DNA of 64,000 bases, from positions 1,646,281 to 1,710,280 of the forward strand of contig CAJXKD010000001.1 of NCBI GenBank assembly GCA_913055735.1. Reading direction: 5' to 3'. How positions within the stretch are numbered: the first letter of the stretch is position 1; each line of letters begins with the position of its first letter. Origin of the DNA: an uncultured Rhodospirillales bacterium (lineage in GTDB: Bacteria > Pseudomonadota > Alphaproteobacteria > Rhodospirillales > UBA2165). The translations under genes were made by a program, and so were the position numbers. Of the stretch, positions 7,830 to 17,234 are shown in pieces. The notes beneath the pieces were generated by a model. That model did no database searches, was not told the origin of the DNA, and saw nothing but the letters and a program-made list of their open reading frames with translations.

Positions 7830-10344
7830 TCCCGTCTTCCTGTTCAGGCTTCAACAACGGCCGGTGCCGGTTGCCGCCCGGCGGCCGGTGCGCGAGGGCC
7901 AATGCCTTCTGCGACATCTTATGGAGTTGTGCGGCGACGGTGCGGTTGACCGTACCGATGGGATAGTCGCCGTGCTCGTCCGCTTCGCCGGCCGGGACGC
8001 CGGTGAGGATTTCAATCCCCTGGTCGATGGATTCCACCGAATAGATGTGAAACTTGCCCGCGTGTGCGGCATCGACGACGTCCTTGCGCAACATGAGGTC
8101 CTTGACGTTGGCCTTTGGGATCAGGACCCCTTGTTCGCCGGTCAAGCCACGCTTGGCGCAGATGTCAAAAAAGCCTTCGATTTTCTCATTAACGCCGCCG
8201 ATGGCTTGCACGCGCCCGTGTTGGTCCACGGAACCGGTCACGGCGAAAGACTGCTTGATGGGAATTTCGGAAATGGCCGACAACAGAACATAAAGCTCGG
8301 CGGACGAGGCGCTGTCCCCTTCGACGCCCGAATAGGACTGCTCGAACACGAGGTTGGCGGACAGCGCCAAGGGCAGGTCGCGGGTGTACTTGCTGGCGAG
8401 ATAGGAGGACAGGATCAGCACACCCTTGGAGTGGATCGGCCCGCCAAGGGCGATCTCGCGCTCGATGTCGATCACCTCGCCCTTGCCCATATGCACGCGG
8501 CAACTGATGCGCGACGGTTTGCCGAAGGCGAATTGATCCAGCTGATAGACGGCGAGGCCGTTAATCTGACCGACCTCTGCGCCCTCGGTGGCGATAACGA
8601 TGGTATCGCGCTCGATCATTTCCTGCATGCGTTTGCTGATGCGATCGGAGCGGTAGATCTGCGCGTCGATGGCTTTCTGAACATGGTCGGCGCCGATCAC
8701 TTTGGCGTCCGCCTCGCTCGCCCAGAAATCGGCTTCGCGGACCAGATCGACGATACTGGCCATATGGGTGGACAGACGCTCGGTATCCTCCACCATGCGC
8801 GCGCCTTCCTCGACCACCCGGGCGACGCCGCCGCGATCGAGCGGTTTCAGATTCTCGCGGCGTCCGACGGTGGCAATAAGCGCGGCGTAATGTCGTGCAT
8901 GTTCCGCGTCGCGCATCATCTGGGAGTCGAAATCGGCACCCACCTTGAACAGTTCGCGGAACTCCGGATCGTATTGATTGAGGATGTAATAGATATCCGG
9001 CTCGCCGAGCAGGATCACCTTGAGGTCGAGGGGCATCGGTTCCGGTTCCAGCGATACCGTGCTCAGTAGCCCATAGGATTCCCCCGGCGCTTCGATGCGG
9101 ATGCTCTTGGTGGTCAGGGCACGTTTCAGCGCTTCGTAGGAAAAGGGCTGCGTCAACAATTTGTGTGCATCTAGGATCAGATAGCCGCCGTTGGCCCGGT
9201 GCAGGGCGCCCGGCTTGATCATGGTGAAGTCGGTGACGAGCGCGCCCATCTGAGACAAATGCTCGATGCGGCCGACGAGATGCGGCTGCGTCGGATTTTC
9301 TTCTTCGATGACCGGGGCGCCAACCTCGGGCCAAGGCGGCAGGTCCTTGCCTTCCGGCGGCTCGACGGCTTGCTTGTCGTCGGCGGATTGTTGAGCGCAA
9401 TTGTCGACGATGACATTGACCTGATAGCGGCGCAACGCGTCGCCGCTCCCTTGCCGGAGGACGCCGCTCAGGCCGGGTATGTTGGGAACTTCTTGGGGCA
9501 GGAAATCGCTGGCATTTTGGATGACGTCCTTGTGAACCTCGTCCAGATAGGCGAGCACGTCCGGGAGCGTTTCGTAGCGGCGTTTCAATTCGGCGATCAG
9601 GTGGCCGACGACGAACTCGGTCGTTTCCCGATCGAGATCCCTGATCTTCGCCCGCTGTTCCTTTTCCCATTTCGGCATTTGGGAGAATGTTTCCTGGAGT
9701 TTTTCCTGGATCATCTCCATGGCCTTCTTGAGGCGTTCCTGTTCTTCCTTGGGCAATTTATTGAAGTCTTCGGGTTTTAGAATGTCGCCGTCCCGGGTGG
9801 GCGCGACCGCCAAGCCGACAGGTGTGCGGATCACCGCGACGCCGTTTTCACTTGCCTCACGCTGAAGCTCGGTCAGGCTCTCTTCGTGGGTTTCCTTGAA
9901 TTCGTCCTCGAGACCTTGCCGACGGGTGCGGTAGTCGTCGCTTTCGAATGCGGCGGGAATGGACGCGCGCAGATCTTCGATCAGCTGTTTCATGTCATTG
10001 GCCAGCGGCCGCGCCTTACCTGGCGGAAGCCGCAGCGCCAAGGGCCGGTGCGGCTCGACGAAATTGTTCACATAGGCCCAATCGTCGGGAACCGGCCGTT
10101 CGACGGCCTTCTTATCGAGAAACTGCCGGACAAGGCTTGCCTTGCCCGTCCCTTCGGGCCCGAAGGCGAACAGGTTATAGCCGTCGCTGGTCATGCCGAT
10201 ACCAAAGCGCACCGCTTCCACGGCCCGATCCTGACCGACGATTCCCTCTAGCGGTTTGACGGATTCCGTGGTCTCGAAGTCGAATTGATCAGGGTCGCAA
10301 GGCGTGTAGAGTTTCTCGGGAGGGAGCGGTTGGCTGGGCGCCAT
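7819..10344 (-). CDS. LonB-type ATP-dependent protease (AAA_32 / Lon_C)
   Basis: The 841-residue protein has an N-terminal AAA-like region with a Walker A variant 'GPEGTGKA' (about residues 64-71), a long charged insert (about 160-280, much of it predicted coiled coil), and a C-terminal Lon serine-lysine protease domain. The catalytic dyad is Ser678 in 'GDSASS' and Lys721 in 'GGVNEK'. This is the soluble bacterial LonB-like group related to E. coli YcbZ, distinct from classical LonA. It should degrade or process proteins in the cytoplasm; targets are unknown. Its gene overlaps the Usp gene downstream by 11 bases. An in-frame extension is unnecessary since ATG 10344 gives the usual N-terminus. 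Confidence 0.92.
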   Translation of the reverse strand: MAPSQPLPPEKLYTPCDPDQFDFETTESVKPLEGIVGQDRAVEAVRFGIGMTSDGYNLFAFGPEGTGKASLVRQFLDKKAVERPVPDDWAYVNNFVEPHRPLALRLPPGKARPLANDMKQLIEDLRASIPAAFESDDYRTRRQGLEDEFKETHEESLTELQREASENGVAVIRTPVGLAVAPTRDGDILKPEDFNKLPKEEQERLKKAMEMIQEKLQETFSQMPKWEKEQRAKIRDLDRETTEFVVGHLIAELKRRYETLPDVLAYLDEVHKDVIQNASDFLPQEVPNIPGLSGVLRQGSGDALRRYQVNVIVDNCAQQSADDKQAVEPPEGKDLPPWPEVGAPVIEEENPTQPHLVGRIEHLSQMGALVTDFTMIKPGALHRANGGYLILDAHKLLTQPFSYEALKRALTTKSIRIEAPGESYGLLSTVSLEPEPMPLDLKVILLGEPDIYYILNQYDPEFRELFKVGADFDSQMMRDAEHARHYAALIATVGRRENLKPLDRGGVARVVEEGARMVEDTERLSTHMASIVDLVREADFWASEADAKVIGADHVQKAIDAQIYRSDRISKRMQEMIERDTIVIATEGAEVGQINGLAVYQLDQFAFGKPSRISCRVHMGKGEVIDIEREIALGGPIHSKGVLILSSYLASKYTRDLPLALSANLVFEQSYSGVEGDSASSAELYVLLSAISEIPIKQSFAVTGSVDQHGRVQAIGGVNEKIEGFFDICAKRGLTGEQGVLIPKANVKDLMLRKDVVDAAHAGKFHIYSVESIDQGIEILTGVPAGEADEHGDYPIGTVNRTVAAQLHKMSQKALALAHRPPGGNRHRPLLKPEQEDGNDG

Positions 10345-10408
10345 GGTATTCGTGTCCTCTTAGATTTTGTCGTCTATTCGGTCGTGTACTCGATTGATGG
10401 CGATGCCA

Positions 10409-10837
10409 CTAGCCACTCGCTTCGATGGCTTCCATATCTTCGTCGGAAAACCCGAAATGATGTCCGATTTCGTGGATCAGAACATGCCGAACGGTATCCG
10501 CCAAGTTCTCGCCCGTTTCATTGACGTACGTCAGGAGCGGCTGGCGGTAAAGGAATATCCTGTCGATATCGGCGGGCGTCTCGAAGACGCTCGCCTCGGT
10601 CAGCGCGATGCCGGAGTACAGCCCAAGCAGGTCGTAGGGGCTATCGAGGTCAAAATCGGCGACGATTTCCGCGTCGGGAAAATCCTGAACCAGGAAGGAG
10701 ACATTTGATACCAGAGACCGGAAGGCTTCCGGCAACGCCGCCAGTTCGCGCGCCGCGATGATCGCGATTTCGTCGTGATCCGGGCCGCCTTCCGCAGGGT
10801 TGTCCGGGTGCGATGTGGCAATCGGTGAATCGATCAT
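10409..10837 (-). CDS. Metallopeptidase family protein (zincin-like, HExxH)
   Basis: This is a 142-residue small zincin of the family formerly called DUF1025/Zincin_1. The zinc motif is His122-Glu-x-x-His126 in 'HEIGHHFGFSDEDM', close to the C-terminus as usual, and the upstream 'DLLGLYSG' and 'IFLYRQPLL' segments are family hallmarks. No signal peptide is seen, so it is probably cytoplasmic. No peptidase activity has been established for most members, and the substrate is unknown. It lies 64 bases upstream of the LonB gene on the same strand. Confidence 0.85.
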   Translation of the reverse strand: MIDSPIATSHPDNPAEGGPDHDEIAIIAARELAALPEAFRSLVSNVSFLVQDFPDAEIVADFDLDSPYDLLGLYSGIALTEASVFETPADIDRIFLYRQPLLTYVNETGENLADTVRHVLIHEIGHHFGFSDEDMEAIEASG

Positions 10838-10893
10838 GGTGTGAATTTAGCCCGGCTTGACGTACCCGCCAAGGCGGCGGCACTCTAGGGCCC

Positions 10894-11184
10894 ATGGTTG
10901 GGAAACTAAACCCCGAGAAGCGTGCCGAGGCTCTGGCTGAGCTCGTCCATTGGGCCGAGGTGGAGGGGCGCGACGCCATTACCCGGACGTTCAAGTTCGC
11001 CGATTTCAACGCCGCGTTTGGGTTCATGAGCCGCGTTGCCCTGATGGCCGAGAGAATGGATCACCATCCCGAGTGGTCCAATATCTACAATAGCGTGGAA
11101 ATCACGCTCGCGACCCATGATGCCGGCGGCCTCACCGAGCGTGATATAAATCTCGCGAAATTTATCGACAGCATTGCCGACTAG
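10894..11184 (+). CDS. phhB: 4a-hydroxytetrahydrobiopterin dehydratase (pterin-4a-carbinolamine dehydratase)
   Basis: The 96-residue product is the normal length for this enzyme. The active-site histidines are present: His57 and His58 in 'DHHPEW' and His75 in 'THD'. It dehydrates pterin-4a-carbinolamine, regenerating the cofactor of aromatic amino-acid hydroxylases, or may protect other pterins. No phenylalanine hydroxylase gene is in the window, so the partner is unknown. It is a single gene between a divergent zincin gene and a convergent transporter gene. Confidence 0.95.
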   Translation: MVGKLNPEKRAEALAELVHWAEVEGRDAITRTFKFADFNAAFGFMSRVALMAERMDHHPEWSNIYNSVEITLATHDAGGLTERDINLAKFIDSIAD

Positions 11185-11189
11185 CTGTT

Positions 11190-12125
11190 TTAGCCGCGCG
11201 GCAGGCCTTCGAGGGACCGTTTCGCCGGACCGCGTTCGCGGGCAGCGCGCGCCGCTTTCGCTTCGCGGTGCGAGATGTAGAGCGAGGAGAGGAAAATCAC
11301 GCCCCCGCCGATCCACGTCCAGAGGTCGGGTATCTCACTGAATGCGAAATAGGCAAGAATCGCTGCGAAAATTAGCCGGGAATAGTCGTAGGGAAACACC
11401 GCACTGGCGTCGGCGGCGGCGAAGGCGCGGGTCATGGTCATGTGCCCGCCGGTCGCGCAAATGCCCACCATTACCAGCCAGAACAGCGTTTCCGGAGACG
11501 GCCATTGCCAGACGAACACCGCCGGGATGGCGGCGATGGGTGCGGAAAACAGGGCGAAATAGAAGACGATGACGTCGGGGTGTTCGGTGCGGCTCAAATC
11601 CTTGATCAGCAACGTCGAAACGGCGGCAAATATGCTGCCGCCCAGGACCAGGAACGCGGGCAGACTGATGACGGCGATGCCTGGGCGGAGAATGATCAGC
11701 ATGCCGCAAAACCCCACGATGATGGCGGCCCAACGGCGGACGCGCACGGTCTCGCCGAGGAAAAGCGCGGCACCGGCGGTTGCGAACAGGGGAATGGTAA
11801 AGGTAAGGGCGGTTGCGTCGGCGATGGGCATCGCGGAAATGCCGGCGAACATCAGTGACATGGAAACGAGTCCGGTGGTGCTGCGTGTCGCATGTTGGAG
11901 GATGCGGCCGGATCTCAAATGGAAGAATCCGATCCGCCACAAGACCGGCACCATCACGGCGAGATTTACCGCGGTGCGGAAAAAGACGATCTCGAACGGA
12001 TGAACCTCGCGCGCCGCGAAACGGATCGACAGCGCCAGCAGAGAGAAACAAACGCCGGATGCCAACATCCATAAAGGGCCGCGGACCGCGCCCGGCAAGC
12101 GCCCGGCATCTGAGTTTTCAGTCAT
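11190..12125 (-). CDS. DMT-superfamily (EamA) transporter
   Basis: About 311 residues with ten hydrophobic helices and two EamA repeats (about residues 15-145 and 160-290), the drug/metabolite transporter layout. Motif-like segments are 'RFAAREVHPFEIVFFRTAVNL' in helix 2 and 'GEIPDLWTWIGG'-like 'SEIPDLWTWIGGGVIF' near the end. The substrate cannot be told from sequence; relatives export amino acids, nucleotides or S-adenosylmethionine. ATG 12125 follows an AGAAGG box; a 13-codon extension to 12164 is possible but would run further into the divergent promoter region of the acetoacetyl-CoA synthetase gene. A basic tail (residues 285-311) faces the cytoplasm. Confidence 0.85.
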   Translation of the reverse strand: MTENSDAGRLPGAVRGPLWMLASGVCFSLLALSIRFAAREVHPFEIVFFRTAVNLAVMVPVLWRIGFFHLRSGRILQHATRSTTGLVSMSLMFAGISAMPIADATALTFTIPLFATAGAALFLGETVRVRRWAAIIVGFCGMLIILRPGIAVISLPAFLVLGGSIFAAVSTLLIKDLSRTEHPDVIVFYFALFSAPIAAIPAVFVWQWPSPETLFWLVMVGICATGGHMTMTRAFAAADASAVFPYDYSRLIFAAILAYFAFSEIPDLWTWIGGGVIFLSSLYISHREAKAARAARERGPAKRSLEGLPRG

Positions 12126-12268
12126 GCGCCTTCTTATAGGCGGAAATTTGGGCTGACCAGACAATTGCGATGCCGGAGCCCCCCTCTATAATCCTGCGAA
12201 ATAAACTGTCCGGCACCCGAACGGGGCCGGGTCGGTGCGATGACAAGCGAACCAGGGAGAGGCCCGCC

Positions 12269-14245
12269 GTGGGCGACCAACAAGAAAATACGCAACCAAG
12301 GATCATGTGGCAGCCGTCGGAGGAACGTATCCGCACCTCTAACGCCGCGCGCCTGATCGCCGATCTCAATGAGAAAGAGGACGCGGGTCTCACCGATTTC
12401 AAAAGCCTTTGGGCTTACTCAGTCGCGAACAAAGAGATTTTTTGGAAGCGTTTCGTCGACTTCGCCGGCGTGAAAGCCCAGCCCTGGGGTGACACTATAA
12501 TCCGCGATGCCGACAAGATGCCGGGCGCGCAGTTCTTTCCCGACGCTAAACTGAATTTCGCCGAGAATTTGCTGACCCGCCGTGACGATAGCGACGCCAT
12601 CGTGTTTTGGGGCGAGGATAAGATCCGCCGCCGCTTAAGCCGCGCCGACCTATACGACACGGTGTCGCGACTCGCGCAGGCGTTGCGCGCTGCCGGGGTC
12701 GGCCCCGGTGACCGAGTGGCGGGCTACCTTCCCAACATGCCGGAAGCGGTGATCGGCATGCTCGCGGCGGCAAGTCTCGGCGCGGTGTGGTCGTCGGCCT
12801 CACCGGACTTCGGCGTTCAGGGCGTACTGGACCGATTCGGTCAGATCGAACCCAAAGTGCTGATCGCCTGCGACGGCTATTTTTACGGTGGCAAGACCCA
12901 CGATTGTTTGAGCCGCATTGCGACGATCCTCGCGGACCTGCCGAGCGTCACGCAAACGGTGATCGTACCTTACGCATCCGATACGCCCGATATTTCCGGC
13001 TTGAGGGACGGCGTCACGTTGAACGATTTCGTTGCCGACTTTGCGCCGGGTGAGATCGATTTCGTTCCCATGCCGTTCAATGCGCCGCTCTATATCATGT
13101 ATTCCTCGGGCACCACGGGGGCGCCGAAATGCATCGTGCACGGTGCCGGCGGCACGCTCCTCAAACATCTCTCCGAGCATCTGTTGCACAGCGACGAAAA
13201 GCCCGGTGACCGGGTATTCTATTTCACCACCACCGGTTGGATGATGTGGAATTGGCTGGTGACGGCGCTGGCTTGCGGATCGACATTGCTGCTTTACGAC
13301 GGCTCGCCGTTCCACCCCGATGGAAACGTGTTGTTCGATTTTGCCGATGCCGAGAAAATGACCTTGTTCGGCACGTCGGCCAAATATATCGACGCCGTCA
13401 AGAAAGCCGGTCTTGCGCCGGGCGATACCCACGATCTTTCGAGTGTACGCACCATCGCCTCGACCGGGTCGCCGCTGGTGCCGGAGAGCTTCGAATTCGT
13501 CTACGATAAGATCAAGGAAGACGTGCATCTCGCCTCCATTTCCGGCGGCACCGATATCGTCGGCTGTTTTGTGCTTGGCGATCCGACAGGTCCCGTCTGG
13601 CGGGGCGAAATTCAGACGCGTGCCGTCGGGCTCGATGTGCAGGTCTACAATTCGGACGGCAAACCAGTCGTCGGCGAGGCGGGCGATCTCGTCTGCGCCG
13701 GACCGTTTCCGTCCATGCCGGTGGGTTTTTGGAACGATCCCGACGGCGAGCGCTATCGCGCCGCCTACTTCGAAACTTTTCCCGGAGTCTGGTGCCACGG
13801 CGATTGGGTGGAACTCACCGAACGCGGCGGCATGATCATCTATGGCCGGTCGGATGCGACCCTGAATCCCGGCGGGGTGCGTATCGGGACGGCGGAGATC
13901 TACCGGCAGGTGGAAGCGTTCGACGAAGTGGTCGAAGCGATTGCCGTCGGCCAGGATTGGGATGGTGACACCCGGGTCGTGCTGTTCGTGGTGATGCGGC
14001 CCAGTCACGCATTGAACGACGATCTTGAGGCGCGTATCCGAAAACGTATTCGCGAGAACTGCACGCCGCGGCATGTGCCGGCAAAGATCATCGCGGTGCC
14101 GGATATTCCCCGGACCAAGTCGGGCAAGATCACCGAACTTGCCGTGCGCGACATCATCCATGGCCGCGCGGTAAAGAATGTCGAGGCGCTTGCCAATGCA
14201 GCCGCGCTCGAGCACTACAAGGATTTGGCCGAACTCCGGACCTGA
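12269..14245 (+). CDS. Acetoacetyl-CoA synthetase (acetoacetate-CoA ligase)
   Basis: This 658-residue member of the ANL adenylating superfamily resembles acetoacetyl-CoA synthetase closely: '[30 protein letters not shown]' near the N-terminus, the P-loop-like '[10 protein letters not shown]', and the C-terminal '[17 protein letters not shown]' carrying the adenylation lysine. It activates acetoacetate with ATP and CoA, feeding ketone bodies or polyhydroxybutyrate breakdown products into central metabolism. GTG 12269 was chosen because GGGAGAGG (12255-12262) lies six bases upstream and the protein then has the family's length; a 33-codon longer frame from 12170 was rejected. An MFS transporter gene follows 78 bases later on the same strand. 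Confidence 0.92.
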   Translation: MGDQQENTQPRIMWQPSEERIRTSNAARLIADLNEKEDAGLTDFKSLWAYSVANKEIFWKRFVDFAGVKAQPWGDTIIRDADKMPGAQFFPDAKLNFAENLLTRRDDSDAIVFWGEDKIRRRLSRADLYDTVSRLAQALRAAGVGPGDRVAGYLPNMPEAVIGMLAAASLGAVWSSASPDFGVQGVLDRFGQIEPKVLIACDGYFYGGKTHDCLSRIATILADLPSVTQTVIVPYASDTPDISGLRDGVTLNDFVADFAPGEIDFVPMPFNAPLYIMYSSGTTGAPKCIVHGAGGTLLKHLSEHLLHSDEKPGDRVFYFTTTGWMMWNWLVTALACGSTLLLYDGSPFHPDGNVLFDFADAEKMTLFGTSAKYIDAVKKAGLAPGDTHDLSSVRTIASTGSPLVPESFEFVYDKIKEDVHLASISGGTDIVGCFVLGDPTGPVWRGEIQTRAVGLDVQVYNSDGKPVVGEAGDLVCAGPFPSMPVGFWNDPDGERYRAAYFETFPGVWCHGDWVELTERGGMIIYGRSDATLNPGGVRIGTAEIYRQVEAFDEVVEAIAVGQDWDGDTRVVLFVVMRPSHALNDDLEARIRKRIRENCTPRHVPAKIIAVPDIPRTKSGKITELAVRDIIHGRAVKNVEALANAAALEHYKDLAELRT

Positions 14246-14323
14246 CCGTTAGGTGACTTGCCAAGGTGCGCGGTCTCGGCCATCGTGCAATCATTCACCG
14301 TGCAATCCAGTTGAGGTCTTCGC

Positions 14324-15523
14324 GTGACCAAGAAGTCTTACGTCGTGATGATTTCGGCCTGCCTGATCCTGCTCATCGCCTTGGGGCAGCGGCAGAGCTT
14401 CGGCCTGTTCCTTGGTCCGATCAGCCACGACCTCGGTTTTGGTGTCAAAGTCTTCTCGTTCTCGATCGCGGCGCAAATGCTCTTGTGGGGGATCTCCCAA
14501 CCTTTCGTCGGCGTCATCGCCGACAAATGGGGCTCGGGTAGGACGATCGCCATCAGCGGCTTGGTTTATGTGGTTGGCCTTTTGATGATCGCTTTTGCCG
14601 ATTCTCAATGGGATATTCATGCCGGGGCAGGCTTGCTGATCGGTCTTGCCGGGTCGGGCTGCACTTTCGCCGTGGTGTTGAGTGCCGTTGCCCGTCACGT
14701 GCCGCAAGAACAGCGCAGCGTCGCCTTCGGGATTGCCACGGCTGCGGCCACGGCAGGCCAAGTCATCGTCGCACCGCTCAGCCAGTTGTTGATCAGCCAG
14801 ATCGGTTGGTCGAACGCGCTGCTCGTACTCGCGGGCCTGATTGCCCTGATTATCCCTCTCGCGGCACCTCTAACCGGACGGGCGTCGGACATGACGGAAG
14901 CCTCCGCTGGCGCCGATTCGGTTTCCGCCGCCGTCGCGGAGGCGCGGAGCCATTCTGGATTCCTGCTATTGACGGCCGGGTTTTTCGTATGCGGCTTTCA
15001 GGTGTTCTTCCTATCGGCTCACCTGCCGAACTTGCTGACCATGCATGGCTATCCGAACCTCGGCGGATGGGCCTTGGCGACCATCGGGCTGAGCAATGGG
15101 TTCGGCAGTTATCTGGCCGGCTGGCTTGGTGCCCGGTACAGTAAGAAAGGCCTTCTGGCGGGGCTCTATCTACTGCGCTCGCTGGCTTTCGTGATTTTCC
15201 TGTTGATGCCCATCAACGTGGTCACAGTGCTCACCTTTTCGGCGATTATCGGCTTTTTGTGGTTGGGTACAGTGCCGCTGACCAACGGGTTGATCGGGCA
15301 GATCTTCGGCATCAAATATCTGGCAACCCTATCCGGGATCGTCTTCGCCAGCCACCAACTGGGGGCGTTCCTCAGCATCTTCGGTGGCGGCGTGCTGTTC
15401 GATGCGACAGGTTCCTACGACGTCGTGTTCTATATTTCCATTGCCCTCGGCGTTGTGGCAGCGCTCCTGCACATGCCGATCAAGGATGCACCCGTCGTGC
15501 GCGGCGCCATGCCGGCGCAATAG
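14324..15523 (+). CDS. MFS transporter
   Basis: The 399-residue protein has twelve hydrophobic helices. The loop between helices 2 and 3 carries 'GVIADKWGSGRTI', a form of the MFS motif A, and the centre has the usual hydrophilic loop (about residues 185-215). The start is a GTG with TTGAGG eight bases upstream. The N-terminus 'QRQSFGLFLGPISHDLG' resembles OFA/monocarboxylate-porter-like MFS proteins, so a small organic acid is a plausible cargo, for instance acetoacetate given the upstream synthetase; that link is inference from position only. The DinB gene follows after 23 bases. Confidence 0.85.
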   Translation: MTKKSYVVMISACLILLIALGQRQSFGLFLGPISHDLGFGVKVFSFSIAAQMLLWGISQPFVGVIADKWGSGRTIAISGLVYVVGLLMIAFADSQWDIHAGAGLLIGLAGSGCTFAVVLSAVARHVPQEQRSVAFGIATAAATAGQVIVAPLSQLLISQIGWSNALLVLAGLIALIIPLAAPLTGRASDMTEASAGADSVSAAVAEARSHSGFLLLTAGFFVCGFQVFFLSAHLPNLLTMHGYPNLGGWALATIGLSNGFGSYLAGWLGARYSKKGLLAGLYLLRSLAFVIFLLMPINVVTVLTFSAIIGFLWLGTVPLTNGLIGQIFGIKYLATLSGIVFASHQLGAFLSIFGGGVLFDATGSYDVVFYISIALGVVAALLHMPIKDAPVVRGAMPAQ

Positions 15524-15546
15524 GGCCAAGGATAAGGTCAGGGAAG

Positions 15547-16059
15547 ATGAGCAGCGCCGCCTATTTCCGTACCCTGGCGGCCTACAATCGCTGGGCCAAC
15601 CGCCGGCTTTACAAAGCCTGTGCGGAGATTAGCGACGATGACTATTACGACGATACGGGAGCTTTCTTCGGTTCCATCCACCACACCTTGAATCACATTC
15701 TTGTGGGAGATCGTCTGTGGATGGGGAGGTTGCAGAACGTCGATGCGCATATCGATACGCTGGATCAGGTTCTGTACACTACCTTTTCTGATCTGTTCGC
15801 CGCGCGGCGGGCCGAGGACGAGCGGATCGTCGCTCACATGGCGACGGTGAGCGACGGCGATCTCCGGGGTCATCTGGTCTATCAAAGTATGGCGGGGGCT
15901 GACCAGGAGACCCGGCTAGACCTGGTCCTTGGGCACTTCTTCAACCACCAGACCCACCACCGGGGGCAGGTGCATGACATGCTGTCCCGCGCTGGTGAGG
16001 ATCCGCCGCCCCTTGATTTGATCTATTTCAGCCGCGATCCTTCCTTCACCTCATCCTGA
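15547..16059 (+). CDS. DinB-like metalloenzyme family protein
   Basis: This 170-residue four-helix-bundle protein belongs to the DinB/YfiT-like superfamily. Three histidines positioned to bind a divalent metal are seen: one in 'SIHHTLNHILVGDRLW' (about residue 44-49) and two in 'HFFNHQTHHRGQVHDML' (about 130-140). The start ATG follows AGGGAAG directly. Some relatives are thiol-dependent transferases acting with bacillithiol or mycothiol; nothing here shows the substrate. It lies 23 bases after the MFS gene and may share its transcript. Confidence 0.87.
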   Translation: MSSAAYFRTLAAYNRWANRRLYKACAEISDDDYYDDTGAFFGSIHHTLNHILVGDRLWMGRLQNVDAHIDTLDQVLYTTFSDLFAARRAEDERIVAHMATVSDGDLRGHLVYQSMAGADQETRLDLVLGHFFNHQTHHRGQVHDMLSRAGEDPPPLDLIYFSRDPSFTSS

Positions 16060-16070
16060 CTTCTCTTGAT

Positions 16071-16095
16071 AACCGTCAGAAATATAACGGTTTTT
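16071..16095 (+). terminator. Weak intrinsic terminator after the DinB gene
   Basis: A 6-bp stem (AACCGT with ACGGTT) with a 10-base loop is followed directly by five T residues. The stem is short and AT-rich, so efficiency is doubtful, but its position just after a stop codon fits. Confidence 0.4.
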
Positions 16096-16101
16096 AAAAT
16101 A

Positions 16102-16120
16102 ACTAGACGGAACGTCTCGT
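16102..16120 (+). promoter_or_regulatory. Candidate operator of the TetR-GNAT gene
   Basis: ACTAGACGGAACGTCTCGT is an inverted repeat of two 8-base arms around a 3-base centre, with 15 of 16 arm positions symmetrical. It lies 35 bases before the start codon of a TetR-type gene, the classical place for an autoregulatory operator. Confidence 0.6.
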
Positions 16121-16155
16121 CTTGTTTAAACCCATCGGGACAGTAGGAGACTGAA

Positions 16156-17208
16156 ATGGCTCAGGCCCGCCGCCGTTCGCAATCCAAGCAGAACCTCATT
16201 CTCGAGGCTGCCATCAAACTTGCCGGAGAACATGGGTATAGCGGCACCCGTATCGAGCACGTCGCGGCGGAGGCCGGTGCGGGCAAGCAGACGATCTATC
16301 GCTGGTGGCCGACAAAGGCGGATTTGATGGCCGAAGCCTATGCGCATCTTGTGCCCGCCGAGGCGCTCACCTATGACGGCGACGATCCCTATGCGGCGCT
16401 TGAACATCTCTCGGCCGTTCTCTTCGGAATCTTTAGTACCACTCCGGCACCCCGCATCCTTGCGGGTCTGATCGCGGAGGCGCAAGGCGAGGAAGCCGCG
16501 GCGAAGGCGTTGCGCGCCAATCTTCTGGTGGGGCGGCGGGATATCCTGACGGCGCCACTGAAACGTGGGCTTGCCGCCGGGAGGTTGCCGCCCGACTTCG
16601 ATGTCGAGGCCGCCGCCGATCATTTGGTAGCCGCCGTGTGGCACCGCGTGCTCACCGATCCGAGCAAGCTAACGGACGCATTCAGAACGCGTCTCATTGC
16701 GGAAACTCTGCCCTCGCGGAAGGAATCGAAATTGTCGATCCGTGATTACTTTCCCGGTGCGTTGGGACAAGTTGCCGCAATGCATGGAGCTGGTTATGCC
16801 GCTATGCGAGGTTTCGGCCGGCCCTTTGAGGTTATGGTGGCGGGCGACTTAGCCGAGCTTCTCGGCCGCTTCGATCCCAAGCGCGACATGTTCAAGGTTA
16901 TTTGTCGGGGTGACGAGGTGGTCGCATCCATCGGCGTCGACGGGGGCGGAGATCCGAGCGCGGCGCAACTGCGCTGGTTTCTGGTTGCGAAAAGCGAACG
17001 TGGCGCGGGCCTGGGGCGCAATCTTCTCTCAATGGCGATTAGCTTTGCTCGCGAGTCCGGTCACAAGCGCATGAAACTATGGACAGGGGCAGGGCTAGAT
17101 GAGGCGCGGCACCTCTATGACGAGGCCGGCTTCAAATTGATTCGCGAAGTAAAAAGCACCCGTTGGGGACCGTCGGTTACGGAACAGCTAATGGAAATGC
17201 CGCTATGA
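16156..17208 (+). CDS. TetR-family regulator fused to a GNAT acetyltransferase
   Basis: Residues 10-56 form a TetR helix-turn-helix ('YSGTRIEHVAAEAGAGKQTIYRWWPTKADLMAEAY'). A TetR-type ligand-binding region runs to about residue 185. A complete GNAT N-acetyltransferase domain follows (about 195-350), with the acetyl-CoA pyrophosphate-binding motif 'RGAGLGRNLL' and the end 'TRWGPSVTEQLMEMPL' seen in many MarR-GNAT fusions. The 350-residue frame is unbroken, so this is one polypeptide. ATG 16156 follows GGAGA. It probably represses its own transcription through the palindrome at 16102-16120; the acetylated substrate could be a toxic amine that is also the inducer, but that is inference. Confidence 0.85.
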   Translation: MAQARRRSQSKQNLILEAAIKLAGEHGYSGTRIEHVAAEAGAGKQTIYRWWPTKADLMAEAYAHLVPAEALTYDGDDPYAALEHLSAVLFGIFSTTPAPRILAGLIAEAQGEEAAAKALRANLLVGRRDILTAPLKRGLAAGRLPPDFDVEAAADHLVAAVWHRVLTDPSKLTDAFRTRLIAETLPSRKESKLSIRDYFPGALGQVAAMHGAGYAAMRGFGRPFEVMVAGDLAELLGRFDPKRDMFKVICRGDEVVASIGVDGGGDPSAAQLRWFLVAKSERGAGLGRNLLSMAISFARESGHKRMKLWTGAGLDEARHLYDEAGFKLIREVKSTRWGPSVTEQLMEMPL

Positions 17209-17234
17209 TCGCGCGGTGTAGTCTGGCACCCGCG

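Noticed and set aside
7558..9069. A 503-codon open frame antisense to the LonB-type protease gene
   Set aside because: The product has no family features and covers the catalytic domain of a clear protease on the other strand.
12800..14215. A 471-codon open frame antisense to the acetoacetyl-CoA synthetase gene
   Set aside because: It lies fully inside a well-supported gene and its translation has no recognisable family motif; long antisense frames are expected at this GC content.
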